Origin: Bin87 sp965243255
GTDB lineage: Bacteria > Chloroflexota > Dehalococcoidia > Lucifugimonadales > UBA3495
DNA length: 64,000 nt
Assembly (NCBI GenBank): GCA_965243255.1
Contig: CBDEUH010000004.1
Coordinates: 2,542,001-2,606,000 of the forward strand
Reading direction: 5' to 3'
The notes under the pieces are model-generated. The model made no database searches. It was not told the DNA's origin and worked only from the letters and a program-made list of their open reading frames with translations. Positions 34,132 to 41,867 of the stretch are shown here, in pieces. Every line of letters begins with the position of its first letter. Position 1 is the stretch's first letter. The position numbers and the translations under genes were made by a program.

Positions 34132-35427
34132 TCAGCTGGGGTGCTTGCTCATCATGAGGAAGCCGTTGCTGTCGGGGGTGTTGCAGCCAGCCAGGGCGGT
34201 ATCGTTCTTGACTGTTACCTGACGCGCGCCGGCTGTGCCGCGAAGCTGTTCAAGGCTGTCGGAGAAGAGGCAGGACCGGGTTCGTCCAGTTCCGTTGTTG
34301 CCGCCGCTGGACATGAAGGGATGGGGACCTTCCACCCGGATGTCCTCGGCGTAGAAGTCGTGGGCTTCGCCCAACTTGACGCCGTGCCACTGGAAGCCTT
34401 CCAGGAACTGCTGGGTGAAGGTGAGGTAGCCGTCGTATGGGTTGAAGATATCGACGTCATCGGGACCCAGGCCGGAGCCTTCCCACATCCTGCGGGCCAG
34501 GCTGGCGACGGCCGCCTGGTGTTCCTCCAGGGTTGACATGGTGCTGCGGCCGCGTCCGCCGGTTTGGGCGTGGTTGAGGACGTACACGGGCTTTTGCCGG
34601 AGGTCTCGTGCGCGTTCGGCGGTGGTGAAGATGAAGGCGGCGCAGGTATTGACGGGCCGGTCGCAGTCGTAGATGACCAGGGGCTCCTCAATGACGCGGC
34701 CGTTGAGGTAGTCCTCGCGGGTGAGCTGATAGGGCTCGTGGAGGGCGTAGTAGCTCCAGGGAGTCAGCAGGCCGTTTCGGCGCAGGTTCAGGCAGAGGTC
34801 GGCCAGGCCGTCGTGGGACGTGCCGTACTTCTTGCAGTACTGCTGGAAGATCACCAGGTTGTTGAACATGGCGCCGTTCTGGTAGCCCCAGGGGAGGGTA
34901 AAAGCGCTGGCGCCGGGGGCCTCCGGGTTGTTGTTCTGCGGATTGTTGTGCCCGTACCTTCCCGAAAGGTTGACCATGGGGTACCAGACGAGGGCGGTTT
35001 CGCACAGGCCGTCGCCCACTGCCTGGGCGGCCAGGCCCATCATGGGGCCGATGTAGGGCGCATCGGACTTGCGATACTGGACGTTTTTGAATCCCAGCTC
35101 CCGCTCGATCCACTCTGCGGAGGCGAAGGTCAGGCCGTCCTCGGTGTCGTAGGGCGGGTCGAAGTAGGGGCGCGGCGCCCAGGTCTGCTCGGCGCGGGTT
35201 TCAGCGCTGGTGATAAGGCCGTCGATGTCGTCCAGGGACAGGCCAGCGTCGGCGATTGCTTTGAGGCAGGCTTCCCTGGTCAATCCGCCGCAGCTGCGGT
35301 CCATGGTGACGCCATCCCAGCGCCGGTCGATGTGGGACTGGCCCCACCCGACGATGGCAACTTTGCCCCGGTGCTCCCACAGTCCCATGCCTTCACGATC
35401 TCGCATCCAGCTCCTGTCGCTGACCAT
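34132..35427 (-). CDS. Thiolase-like lipid-transfer/aldolase family protein lacking the nucleophile Cys
   Basis: A 431-residue thiolase-fold protein like the nonspecific lipid-transfer (SCP-x/Ltp2) group. It has KVAIVGWGQSHIDR near residue 21, REACLKAIADAGLSLDDIDGL near residue 50, PMMGLAAQAVGDGLCETALV near residue 130 and a C-terminal SLEQLRGTAGARQV. The place where thiolases carry their nucleophilic Cys reads KSDAPYIGPMM, so that residue is absent, as it is in Ltp2-type retro-aldolases. A DUF35 gene lies 53 bases upstream, the partner type in Ltp2-ChsH2 steroid side-chain aldolases. The ATG at 35427 follows AGGAGGGG. Confidence 0.82.
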   Translation of the reverse strand: MVSDRSWMRDREGMGLWEHRGKVAIVGWGQSHIDRRWDGVTMDRSCGGLTREACLKAIADAGLSLDDIDGLITSAETRAEQTWAPRPYFDPPYDTEDGLTFASAEWIERELGFKNVQYRKSDAPYIGPMMGLAAQAVGDGLCETALVWYPMVNLSGRYGHNNPQNNNPEAPGASAFTLPWGYQNGAMFNNLVIFQQYCKKYGTSHDGLADLCLNLRRNGLLTPWSYYALHEPYQLTREDYLNGRVIEEPLVIYDCDRPVNTCAAFIFTTAERARDLRQKPVYVLNHAQTGGRGRSTMSTLEEHQAAVASLARRMWEGSGLGPDDVDIFNPYDGYLTFTQQFLEGFQWHGVKLGEAHDFYAEDIRVEGPHPFMSSGGNNGTGRTRSCLFSDSLEQLRGTAGARQVTVKNDTALAGCNTPDSNGFLMMSKHPS

Positions 35428-35480
35428 TTGAACCCCTCCTGCGTTCTGCGTTGTCGGCCTGATCAACAGGGCGCGGCGGT

Positions 35481-35909
35481 CTAGGAGACCACCTGCCACT
35501 CGTGGACCAATTGGCCAGTGCCGGTTTCCTCAAATATCAGTTCCACCGGGGCGCCCACCGGAACCTCGCCCGGCGGGGTGCCCGGCAGGTTGGACAGGAA
35601 GTTGATGCCCGGGTCTTCATCGAGGGTTATCACTGCGAAGTTGATGGGCTGGGCCGAGCGGAACCCCCGAATGCGGGAGTCGCGGATGACCATGTACACG
35701 TCGATGTGGCCCTTGCCTTCCACCTCTTTCCACTCGAAATTGTCGGCTGAGCCGCACTGGTCGCAGCGCATGGTGGGTGGGTAGTGCAGCCGCTGGCAGA
35801 TGGTGCAGTTCTGCAGAACCAGCCGCCGTTCGTTGCAGGCGTCCCAGAATGGCCGGGTAAGGTCATTGGGGACGGGGGCCGGTCTTTCCAGCCCTGGAAT
35901 CGTTGACAT
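35481..35909 (-). CDS. OB-fold zinc-ribbon protein (DUF35 family)
   Basis: A 142-residue DUF35 protein. The N-terminal rubredoxin-like zinc ribbon is CTICQRLHYPPTMRCDQC (four Cys, residues 35-52) after a helix FWDACNERRLVLQNC. The C-terminal OB fold runs from GKGHIDVYMVI to VELIFEETG. These proteins pair with thiolase-like proteins and can bind acyl-CoA; the thiolase-like gene follows directly. The ATG at 35909 has GGAGGAGGG before it. The overlapping stop of the HAD gene lies inside this binding region, suggesting coupling. Confidence 0.9.
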   Translation of the reverse strand: MSTIPGLERPAPVPNDLTRPFWDACNERRLVLQNCTICQRLHYPPTMRCDQCGSADNFEWKEVEGKGHIDVYMVIRDSRIRGFRSAQPINFAVITLDEDPGINFLSNLPGTPPGEVPVGAPVELIFEETGTGQLVHEWQVVS

Positions 35910-35923
35910 GGTTCCCTCCTCCT

Positions 35924-36274
35924 TCAAGTTTCGCCGTTAATCCACGGCTCGGTATTTCCGTCGTCCATCCAAATGAAATGAAAACCTGCTTCCAGGGCAA
36001 ATTGGCGATCCAGATCCGTGTCGCCGATATGGTAGTACTCGTCGGCGGGAAAGCGGGACTTGACGGCTGGAAGGTCCTGCTTGTGGGAGATAAAACTCAC
36101 TTGGATGCGGTGCCGGTCCCAAATGGACTGCTGGACGGGAAGGGGACGGTCGGACGAACTGCCGATAATGCAGCCGTGATCCTGGGCCTTCCTGACCATG
36201 GTCATGGTTACGGGGCCGGGCGGGTCTCCGGCTTCCAGTGTGCCGTCGATGTCAAAACTCACCAGTATCGCCAA
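35924..36274 (-). CDS. Small HAD-like phosphatase family protein
   Basis: A 116-residue HAD-superfamily protein. Motif I is VSFDIDGTLEAG at residues 5-16, and motif IV is YHIGDTDLDRQFALEAGF near residue 85. The cap domain is minimal, so it is a short C0-type member. Translation most likely begins at the TTG at 36274, six bases after AGGAAGG; the frame upstream is only antisense. It lies between the CoA-transferase-like and DUF35 genes with gaps of 25 and 14 bases. The substrate is unknown; a phosphorylated small molecule is likely. Confidence 0.7.
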   Translation of the reverse strand: MAILVSFDIDGTLEAGDPPGPVTMTMVRKAQDHGCIIGSSSDRPLPVQQSIWDRHRIQVSFISHKQDLPAVKSRFPADEYYHIGDTDLDRQFALEAGFHFIWMDDGNTEPWINGET

Positions 36275-36299
36275 TTGTAACCTTCCTGCGGGATACGGG

Positions 36300-38771
36300 T
36301 TATGGCTCGCCGCCGACCGAAGGGTCGGCCCACTGGACGATGCCCCGCTCGCCCAGCTCCTGGATCTGGCCGTCGTCGTATCCCAGTTCGCGCAGCAGGG
36401 GCCGGGTGTGCTGTCCGACCTGGATGGAGGTGCGGTAGATGCCCGGCGTGAGGGAAAATTCGACCAGGCCGCCGTAGCGACGGTAGTTGCCGACATAAGG
36501 GTGCTCCACCTCGACGCTGAGGGCGTTGGCCCGGGCGTGGGGATGGTCGGCGTAGAAATCGCCCTCCAGGGCTTCGTCGGCCTGCACGCAGCCGACGTCG
36601 GCCTGGGTCAGCAGTTCCTCCCATTCGGCGGCGGGGCGTGCGGAGAAAATCGTCGATAACTCGGCGATGAGGGCTTCGTCGTTGGCCTGTCGCGCCGGCG
36701 GGCTGGCGAAGCGGGCGTCGTCCAGAAGGTCGGCCCGGTCCACGGCGCGGCAGAATGCTTGCCACTCGTCCGGGAAGAGGCAGCCCAGGAACACCCATCC
36801 CTGGCGGCAAGGGTAGAGACGGTACAGGGCGTGGAGGCCGTGAATATCTGCGTCGGGCGCGACGATGGGAGGCCGGTTGATGTGGTCGTAGTACTCGTCG
36901 GCGTTGGTCCAGGCGTTGGCGTTGAGCATGGTTACGTGGATGGGCTGGCCCTGGCCGGTGAGGTCGCGGGCGCGGAGGCCGAGCAGGACGGCGGTGGCGA
37001 CGGCGGGAGAGGTGTTTTGGTCCGGCCCCCAGTTGGATTTCATGACCCATCGGGTGGCCTCGACGGTTGCCTCGATGTCCAGAGGCTGCTCCGGAGGCGG
37101 GGGCATGGCGCGACCCATCTGGCGCATGGCGCCGCCCATGATGGCGCCGGGGATGGGGTGGGCGCCGGGTCGCCGGGCGTGTTCGCCGTGTTCGCCATAG
37201 GTGCCCATCCAGACGTGGATGATACGGGGATTGATTTTCTGGCAGGTCTCCCAATCGACCTGGAGACGCTCGGGAACGCCCAGGCGGAAGTTGTGGGAGA
37301 GGACGTCGGCCTGGGCGATGAGCTTGTGGATGACCTCCTTGCCCTCGGGGGTCTGGAGGTCGATCTGGATACCCTCCTTGCCGGCGTAGGTGCGGGCGTC
37401 GGCCATGGCGACTGCGGTGGAACGGCGACCCTCGTCCAAGCGGCGGTCGGTGGCATCGACCTTGATGACCCGGGCCCCGAGGTCGGCCAGCAGAGCGGCG
37501 CCGTAGGGGCCGGCCTGGATCGTTGCCAGGTCGAGGACGGTAATGCCGGACAGGGGGTGGGCCGGCGCATGAGCAGCGTCGGCCGCTGGCGACTGGCCGT
37601 TGGCAGCTGCGGACGCCGGCGGCAGGGGTTCCAGCATCTGGGAGTCGTGCTGTCCCACGTCGGGAGCCGGGCCGCTGGGCGCGCCCGGGGTGTCCTTCAG
37701 GTCAACCAGGGGAGCCAGGGTCCGCATGGGGCCGACGCGAGGGTCGTCGATGGTAACCACCGTACCGTTGGCGACCACGGCGGGATGATCCATAGCCTGG
37801 ACGCTGGTGCGGTAGGGTTCGGCGGCGATGTTGCCGTCCTGGAGGTAAATCTCCATCCATTCGTCGGCGGTTTTTGCCTCCTGGGACTTGAGTATTTCCC
37901 GGCGCAGGAGTTCCTGATTTTCGAAGTTCAGGGCGGGAACCCTGGCGAAGCGTTCATCTTCGAGCAGATCGGTGAGGCCGATGGCCCGCAGATGCCCCTG
38001 GATGTGGGGGACGCGCTGATTGGCGTGCTGGAGCCAGGTTCCGTCGCTGGTTCGCACCGGAACGTAGCCAATGGAAGAGAGGCCCCGGCCTCGAGGCCGC
38101 AAGGGGAATCGGTCCGGGTCCCGGCGGCGGAGCTGCATATTGACCAGCCCGCCGTCGCCGACGTTGTTGTCGTGGGGCGAGGCCAGGTTCTGCACGATGC
38201 TGGTCTGGACCCATTGGCCGCGTCCGCACAGATCGCGCACGCGGAGGGCGCTGAGTATGCCGCGCACCGCGGCCTGGCTGGCGTGCCAGCTGCCGGTCTG
38301 CACCGCGGAATATACCGGGCCATCGCGGTTGGGCTGTCCCTCGAGGTTGAGCATCCGGCCCGCTTTGGCCGCGACGAGGCCCTCGTATCCTTTGACCCGG
38401 CGGAGCGGGCCGTTTTGTCCGAAGCCCGTAATGGAGCAATAAACCAGTCCCGGGTAGCGCTGGGCCAGGGCGTCGTAGGACAGCCCCCAGTCGGCCATGT
38501 CTCCGGGGCGGAAGGACTCGACGAGCACGTCAACCTGGCCGGCGAGCTGGATGACCCGCTCGCGTCCGGCTGGGGTTTCGAGGTCCAGGACAATGCCCTT
38601 CTTGCCCCGGTTCCATGAAATCCAGGCGGGTTGAAAGCGGAAAGGGTCGCCGCCGGGAGGTTCGGCCTTGATGACCTCGGCGCCGTAGTCGGCCAGCACC
38701 AGGGTACAGAGGGCCCCCGGCATTCCCAATGACAGATCCAGGACGGTCAGTCCGGTGCAGGGTCCTGGCAC
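36300..38771 (-). CDS. Tandem fused CaiB/BaiF (family III) CoA-transferase-like protein
   Basis: An 823-residue protein made of two complete family III CoA-transferase domains (about 1-375 and 405-823) joined by an Ala/Pro-rich linker. Each half starts with the usual GLTVLDLSLGMPGALCTLVL or GITVLDLATIQAGPYGAALL pattern. The catalytic Asp, normally in VDVSMLDA, is missing in both: the first half reads VQTSIVQN (Gln194) and the second IHVTMLNA (Asn617). It may therefore be a non-canonical transferase or a CoA-thioester binding protein. It heads a minus-strand operon with HAD, DUF35 and thiolase-like genes, all fitting CoA-thioester metabolism. Confidence 0.85.
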   Translation of the reverse strand: MPGPCTGLTVLDLSLGMPGALCTLVLADYGAEVIKAEPPGGDPFRFQPAWISWNRGKKGIVLDLETPAGRERVIQLAGQVDVLVESFRPGDMADWGLSYDALAQRYPGLVYCSITGFGQNGPLRRVKGYEGLVAAKAGRMLNLEGQPNRDGPVYSAVQTGSWHASQAAVRGILSALRVRDLCGRGQWVQTSIVQNLASPHDNNVGDGGLVNMQLRRRDPDRFPLRPRGRGLSSIGYVPVRTSDGTWLQHANQRVPHIQGHLRAIGLTDLLEDERFARVPALNFENQELLRREILKSQEAKTADEWMEIYLQDGNIAAEPYRTSVQAMDHPAVVANGTVVTIDDPRVGPMRTLAPLVDLKDTPGAPSGPAPDVGQHDSQMLEPLPPASAAANGQSPAADAAHAPAHPLSGITVLDLATIQAGPYGAALLADLGARVIKVDATDRRLDEGRRSTAVAMADARTYAGKEGIQIDLQTPEGKEVIHKLIAQADVLSHNFRLGVPERLQVDWETCQKINPRIIHVWMGTYGEHGEHARRPGAHPIPGAIMGGAMRQMGRAMPPPPEQPLDIEATVEATRWVMKSNWGPDQNTSPAVATAVLLGLRARDLTGQGQPIHVTMLNANAWTNADEYYDHINRPPIVAPDADIHGLHALYRLYPCRQGWVFLGCLFPDEWQAFCRAVDRADLLDDARFASPPARQANDEALIAELSTIFSARPAAEWEELLTQADVGCVQADEALEGDFYADHPHARANALSVEVEHPYVGNYRRYGGLVEFSLTPGIYRTSIQVGQHTRPLLRELGYDDGQIQELGERGIVQWADPSVGGEP

Positions 38772-38842
38772 GGTTCACCTCCTGTCAAGGCCCCCTGGGA
38801 CGATGCGCTTCAGCCTGGGTTGCGATTGTAGCACACTGCATC

Positions 38843-38851
38843 TGGTAAAAT
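38843..38851 (+). promoter_or_regulatory. Extended -10 promoter candidate for the hybrid kinase
   Basis: TGGTAAAAT fits an extended -10 element (TG-N-TAAAAT) in the divergent spacer. Transcription would start near 38858, about 50 bases before the ATG at 38909. No -35 is evident. Confidence 0.4.
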
Positions 38852-38908
38852 GCGCAATGTCGAAGGCAGGCAAGAGCCGGCTTCCAGGTCCCGTATAAGG
38901 AACATTGT

Positions 38909-41272
38909 ATGCAGAACGCAAGATTGCGTGAGGAGAACCATACACTCCGAACACGGCTGTCGGGGCTGGCCGAGGCCATGCTGCGCATCAGCGAGGAGCT
39001 GGACCTGGATGCCGTGCTGCAGCGCATAGTGGATGCTGCCCGGTCGCTGACGGGAGCACGCTACGGCGCGATCATGACGATAGACGAGGCAGGGGCGATG
39101 CAGGACCTGCTAATCTCGGGCCTGTCCAATGGTGAGATGCAGGAACTGGTGGCCCAGACGGACGGGCCTGGCATCTTTCAACTGCTGTCCAACATCGAGG
39201 GCCAGATCAGGAGCGCGGATTTCATTGCCTACCTTCAGTCGGAGGGTTTTGATGGGTTCAGCCCACGGATCGGCGCCTTCCTGGGAACCGAAATATGTGT
39301 CAGGGACGGACGGGTGGGGCACATCTACATTGGGGAGAAGGAGGACGGAGGGGAGTTCACCCAGGAGGATTCGGACACGCTGGAGCTGTTCGCCGGGCAG
39401 GCGGCGGTTGCCATCGTCAACGCCAGGCGTTACGGGGCGGAGCAGCGGGCCAACGCAGACCTGGAGGCATTGGTCAACATCTCGCCGGTGGGTGTGCTGG
39501 TTTTTGACGCGGCAACCCGGGAGGTGGTTACGCTCAACCGTGAGGCGCGGCGGATTTTCGGCGTTCCGCCATCGCCGGAGCATCCGGTGGTGCGTCACCT
39601 GGAGACCATAGCGTTCCGTCGTCTGGACGGGAGCGATGTTCCGGCGCACGAGCTCCCGTTGGAGCGGGCGATCAGGAGCGGCGAAACGGAACGGGCTGCG
39701 GAGTTTGTCATCCACCGGCCCGACGGAGAAGGGGTGAGCGTGCTGATCAACACCACGCCGATCCATTCCGAGGAGGGCGAGGTGGTGTCGGTGGTGGCGA
39801 CGATTCAGGACATCACGCCGCTGGAGGAACTGGAGCGACTGAGGGCGGAGTTCCTGGGGATGGTGAGCCACGAACTGCGCACGCCGCTGGCGTCCATCAA
39901 GGGATCCGCCGCCACCGTGCTGGGAGCGGCGTCGCCGCTGGACCCGGCCGAGACGCGGCAGTTCGTGCGCATCATTGAAGAGCAGGCCGACCACATGCGG
40001 GACCTGATCAACAACCTGCTGGACCTGACTCGCATCGAGACCGGGACGTTGTCGGTGGTTACGGAGCTGACGGACCTGTCGGATGTGATCGATCAGGCCA
40101 GAAACGCATTCCTGAGCGCCGGTTATCGGAACACCATCGAGGTTGACGTGGCGCCGGAGTTGCCGAGGGTGAGCGGCGACCGGCAGCGATTGGTGCAGGT
40201 GCTGCAGAACCTGTTTTCCAACGCCTCGCAATCCTCTCGGGAGTGGTCGGTGATCGCGGTGGAAGCGAGAGCGGAGGACCTGCACGTTGCGGTTTCGGTG
40301 ATCGACGAGGGCACCGGAATATCGGCCGAAAACCTGCCGCGTCTGTTCAGCAAATTCTCCCGCATCGAGGTGGAGGGACGGCCGGAAGTCAACCGGCACG
40401 GGCTGGGGTTGGCCATCTGCCGCGGCATTGTGGAGGCCCACGGGGGACGGATCTGGGCCACGAGCGACGGCGCGAACCGGGGCACACGGTTCACGTTCAC
40501 ATTGCCGGTGGTTGACCCGGTGGCCGGCGCGGCGAGCACTGAACAGCCCCCCGAGCACGCCGACATGGCAAGTGACCGGGGAGAGGGCCAGCGCATCGTG
40601 GTGGTGGACGACGATCCGCAGATTCTGCGTTACGTGCGGAACACGCTATGGGAGGCTGGCTACCAGGTGCTGGTTACCAGCGAGCCGGACCGGGCCGCCG
40701 ACTTGATCAATGATGAAGATCCCCACCTGGCGCTGCTCAACCTGGTGCTGCCGGGGATTGACGGTTTTGAGTTGATGCAGCGCATTCGGGACGATTCCGA
40801 CGTGTCGGTGATAATCCTGTCGGGCCGAGGGCGCGGGCAGGACATCGCCCGGGCATTCGAGCTGGGCGCGGACGACTACGTGGTCAAGCCCTTTTCGTCC
40901 GCGGAGCTGGTGGCGAGGGTGAAGGCGGCCCTGCGGAAGCGGGCCCTCTATCAGCGGACACTGTTTCCGGAACCCTTCAGCGTGGGTGCGCTGACGATCA
41001 ACTACACGGACCGGACCGTCACGGTGGCCGGGGAACCGGCTGAGTTGACGGCAACGGAGTACCGGTTCCTCTGCGAGCTGGCGGACCGGCCGGGGCGGGC
41101 GGTGTCTCACGACCAGCTGTTGGAACGGGTGTGGGGTCGCAATCACTCGGGGAGTGTGGGCCTGATCAGGGCGGTGGTGAAGAACGTAAGGCAGAAGCTG
41201 GGGGACGATGCGAGGCGTCCCGTCTACGTGGTGACCGAGCCCGGAGTCGGGTATCGGCTGGCGGCGCCTTAG
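38909..41272 (+). CDS. Hybrid sensor kinase-receiver-winged helix regulator
   Basis: A 787-residue one-protein signalling chain. Order: N-terminal coiled segment (1-25), GAF domain (about 25-175), PAS (185-305), HisKA with phosphoacceptor His321 in VSHELRTPLASIKG, HATPase with VIDEGTGI and HGLGLAICRG, receiver (562-675) and OmpR-type winged helix (690-785) ending EPGVGYRLAAP. It has no membrane segment, so it senses a cytoplasmic cue. The receiver keeps VVVDDDP, the Ser of ILSGRG and the Lys of VVKPFS. Its phosphoacceptor position reads LLNLVLPG, Asn611 in place of Asp, so it may work without phosphorylation. AAGGAAC precedes the ATG. Confidence 0.9.
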   Translation: MQNARLREENHTLRTRLSGLAEAMLRISEELDLDAVLQRIVDAARSLTGARYGAIMTIDEAGAMQDLLISGLSNGEMQELVAQTDGPGIFQLLSNIEGQIRSADFIAYLQSEGFDGFSPRIGAFLGTEICVRDGRVGHIYIGEKEDGGEFTQEDSDTLELFAGQAAVAIVNARRYGAEQRANADLEALVNISPVGVLVFDAATREVVTLNREARRIFGVPPSPEHPVVRHLETIAFRRLDGSDVPAHELPLERAIRSGETERAAEFVIHRPDGEGVSVLINTTPIHSEEGEVVSVVATIQDITPLEELERLRAEFLGMVSHELRTPLASIKGSAATVLGAASPLDPAETRQFVRIIEEQADHMRDLINNLLDLTRIETGTLSVVTELTDLSDVIDQARNAFLSAGYRNTIEVDVAPELPRVSGDRQRLVQVLQNLFSNASQSSREWSVIAVEARAEDLHVAVSVIDEGTGISAENLPRLFSKFSRIEVEGRPEVNRHGLGLAICRGIVEAHGGRIWATSDGANRGTRFTFTLPVVDPVAGAASTEQPPEHADMASDRGEGQRIVVVDDDPQILRYVRNTLWEAGYQVLVTSEPDRAADLINDEDPHLALLNLVLPGIDGFELMQRIRDDSDVSVIILSGRGRGQDIARAFELGADDYVVKPFSSAELVARVKAALRKRALYQRTLFPEPFSVGALTINYTDRTVTVAGEPAELTATEYRFLCELADRPGRAVSHDQLLERVWGRNHSGSVGLIRAVVKNVRQKLGDDARRPVYVVTEPGVGYRLAAP

Positions 41273-41370
41273 GCCGGTCAATCCGGCCACGCCTCGGCGC
41301 AGGGTCGCCCACGTAGCTTATTGACCCTTCCAGAGGGGCAGGTTTGCCTCGTTTGCGGGGAGAGCCCGGC

Positions 41371-41397
41371 CGTGCGCCGCTCGGCGTGATATTTTTT
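41371..41397 (+). terminator. Possible intrinsic terminator after the hybrid kinase
   Basis: CGCC (41375-41378), loop GCTC and GGCG (41383-41386) form a short GC stem, followed after five bases by six T residues (41392-41397). The stem is short, so the call is tentative. Confidence 0.35.
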
Positions 41398-41867
41398 CAT
41401 TATGGTTGGTTGACATATAAGAGAATCGGCATTACTCTTTTTTGGCCAAGTGCGGCTCGAAGGCCGCGAAGTCCTGTGCCGGACGCTGTTGCTCCGGCTA
41501 TTTCAATGCCAACACGAAACTGATGCCGCATACCGGCGTCTCGATGTAATTGATACCTCCTCTCAACATGGGAGCCTTCAGAAGAAAAGATTCGACGGAG
41601 CCAGGTCCGGAGGCCGAGTTCGTCTCGGCCCCGGCGACGGCATTGCGCGCGCATCCCATACCACCCGCGTGGGCCCCCGGAGGCGGCCCGCTCCAGGGAT
41701 CCGGAAGCGGTCCCATGTCGCGCGTGCGTCGGAAAGCGTCGCCGGAGCGCCCGAAAGGGTAAAAGTCCGGCGCCGAAAGGAAAAGGGGAGCAGCGCTGGC
41801 TGGTACCTGCCGCTCCCCGGTATCCGAATCCACTCAAAAATGAACCAGATACGGAGCGAAAAATAAC
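41398..41867. other. Long leader or intergenic stretch before secreted protein
   Basis: About 470 bases without a convincing gene on either strand. TTGACA at 41410-41415 looks like a -35, but the matching -10 (TACTCT) is poor. Open frames here lack family-like features and are ignored. A GGAG lies 11 bases before the ATG at 41868. Confidence 0.4.

Noticed and set aside
36759..38618. A 619-codon plus-strand frame
   Set aside because: It is antisense to the double CaiB/BaiF gene, has no family-like motif and uses improbable Val/Gly/His-rich composition.
41410..41438. TTGACA with TACTCT as promoter of the secreted protein
   Set aside because: The -10 matches poorly and the distance to the ATG is more than 400 bases.
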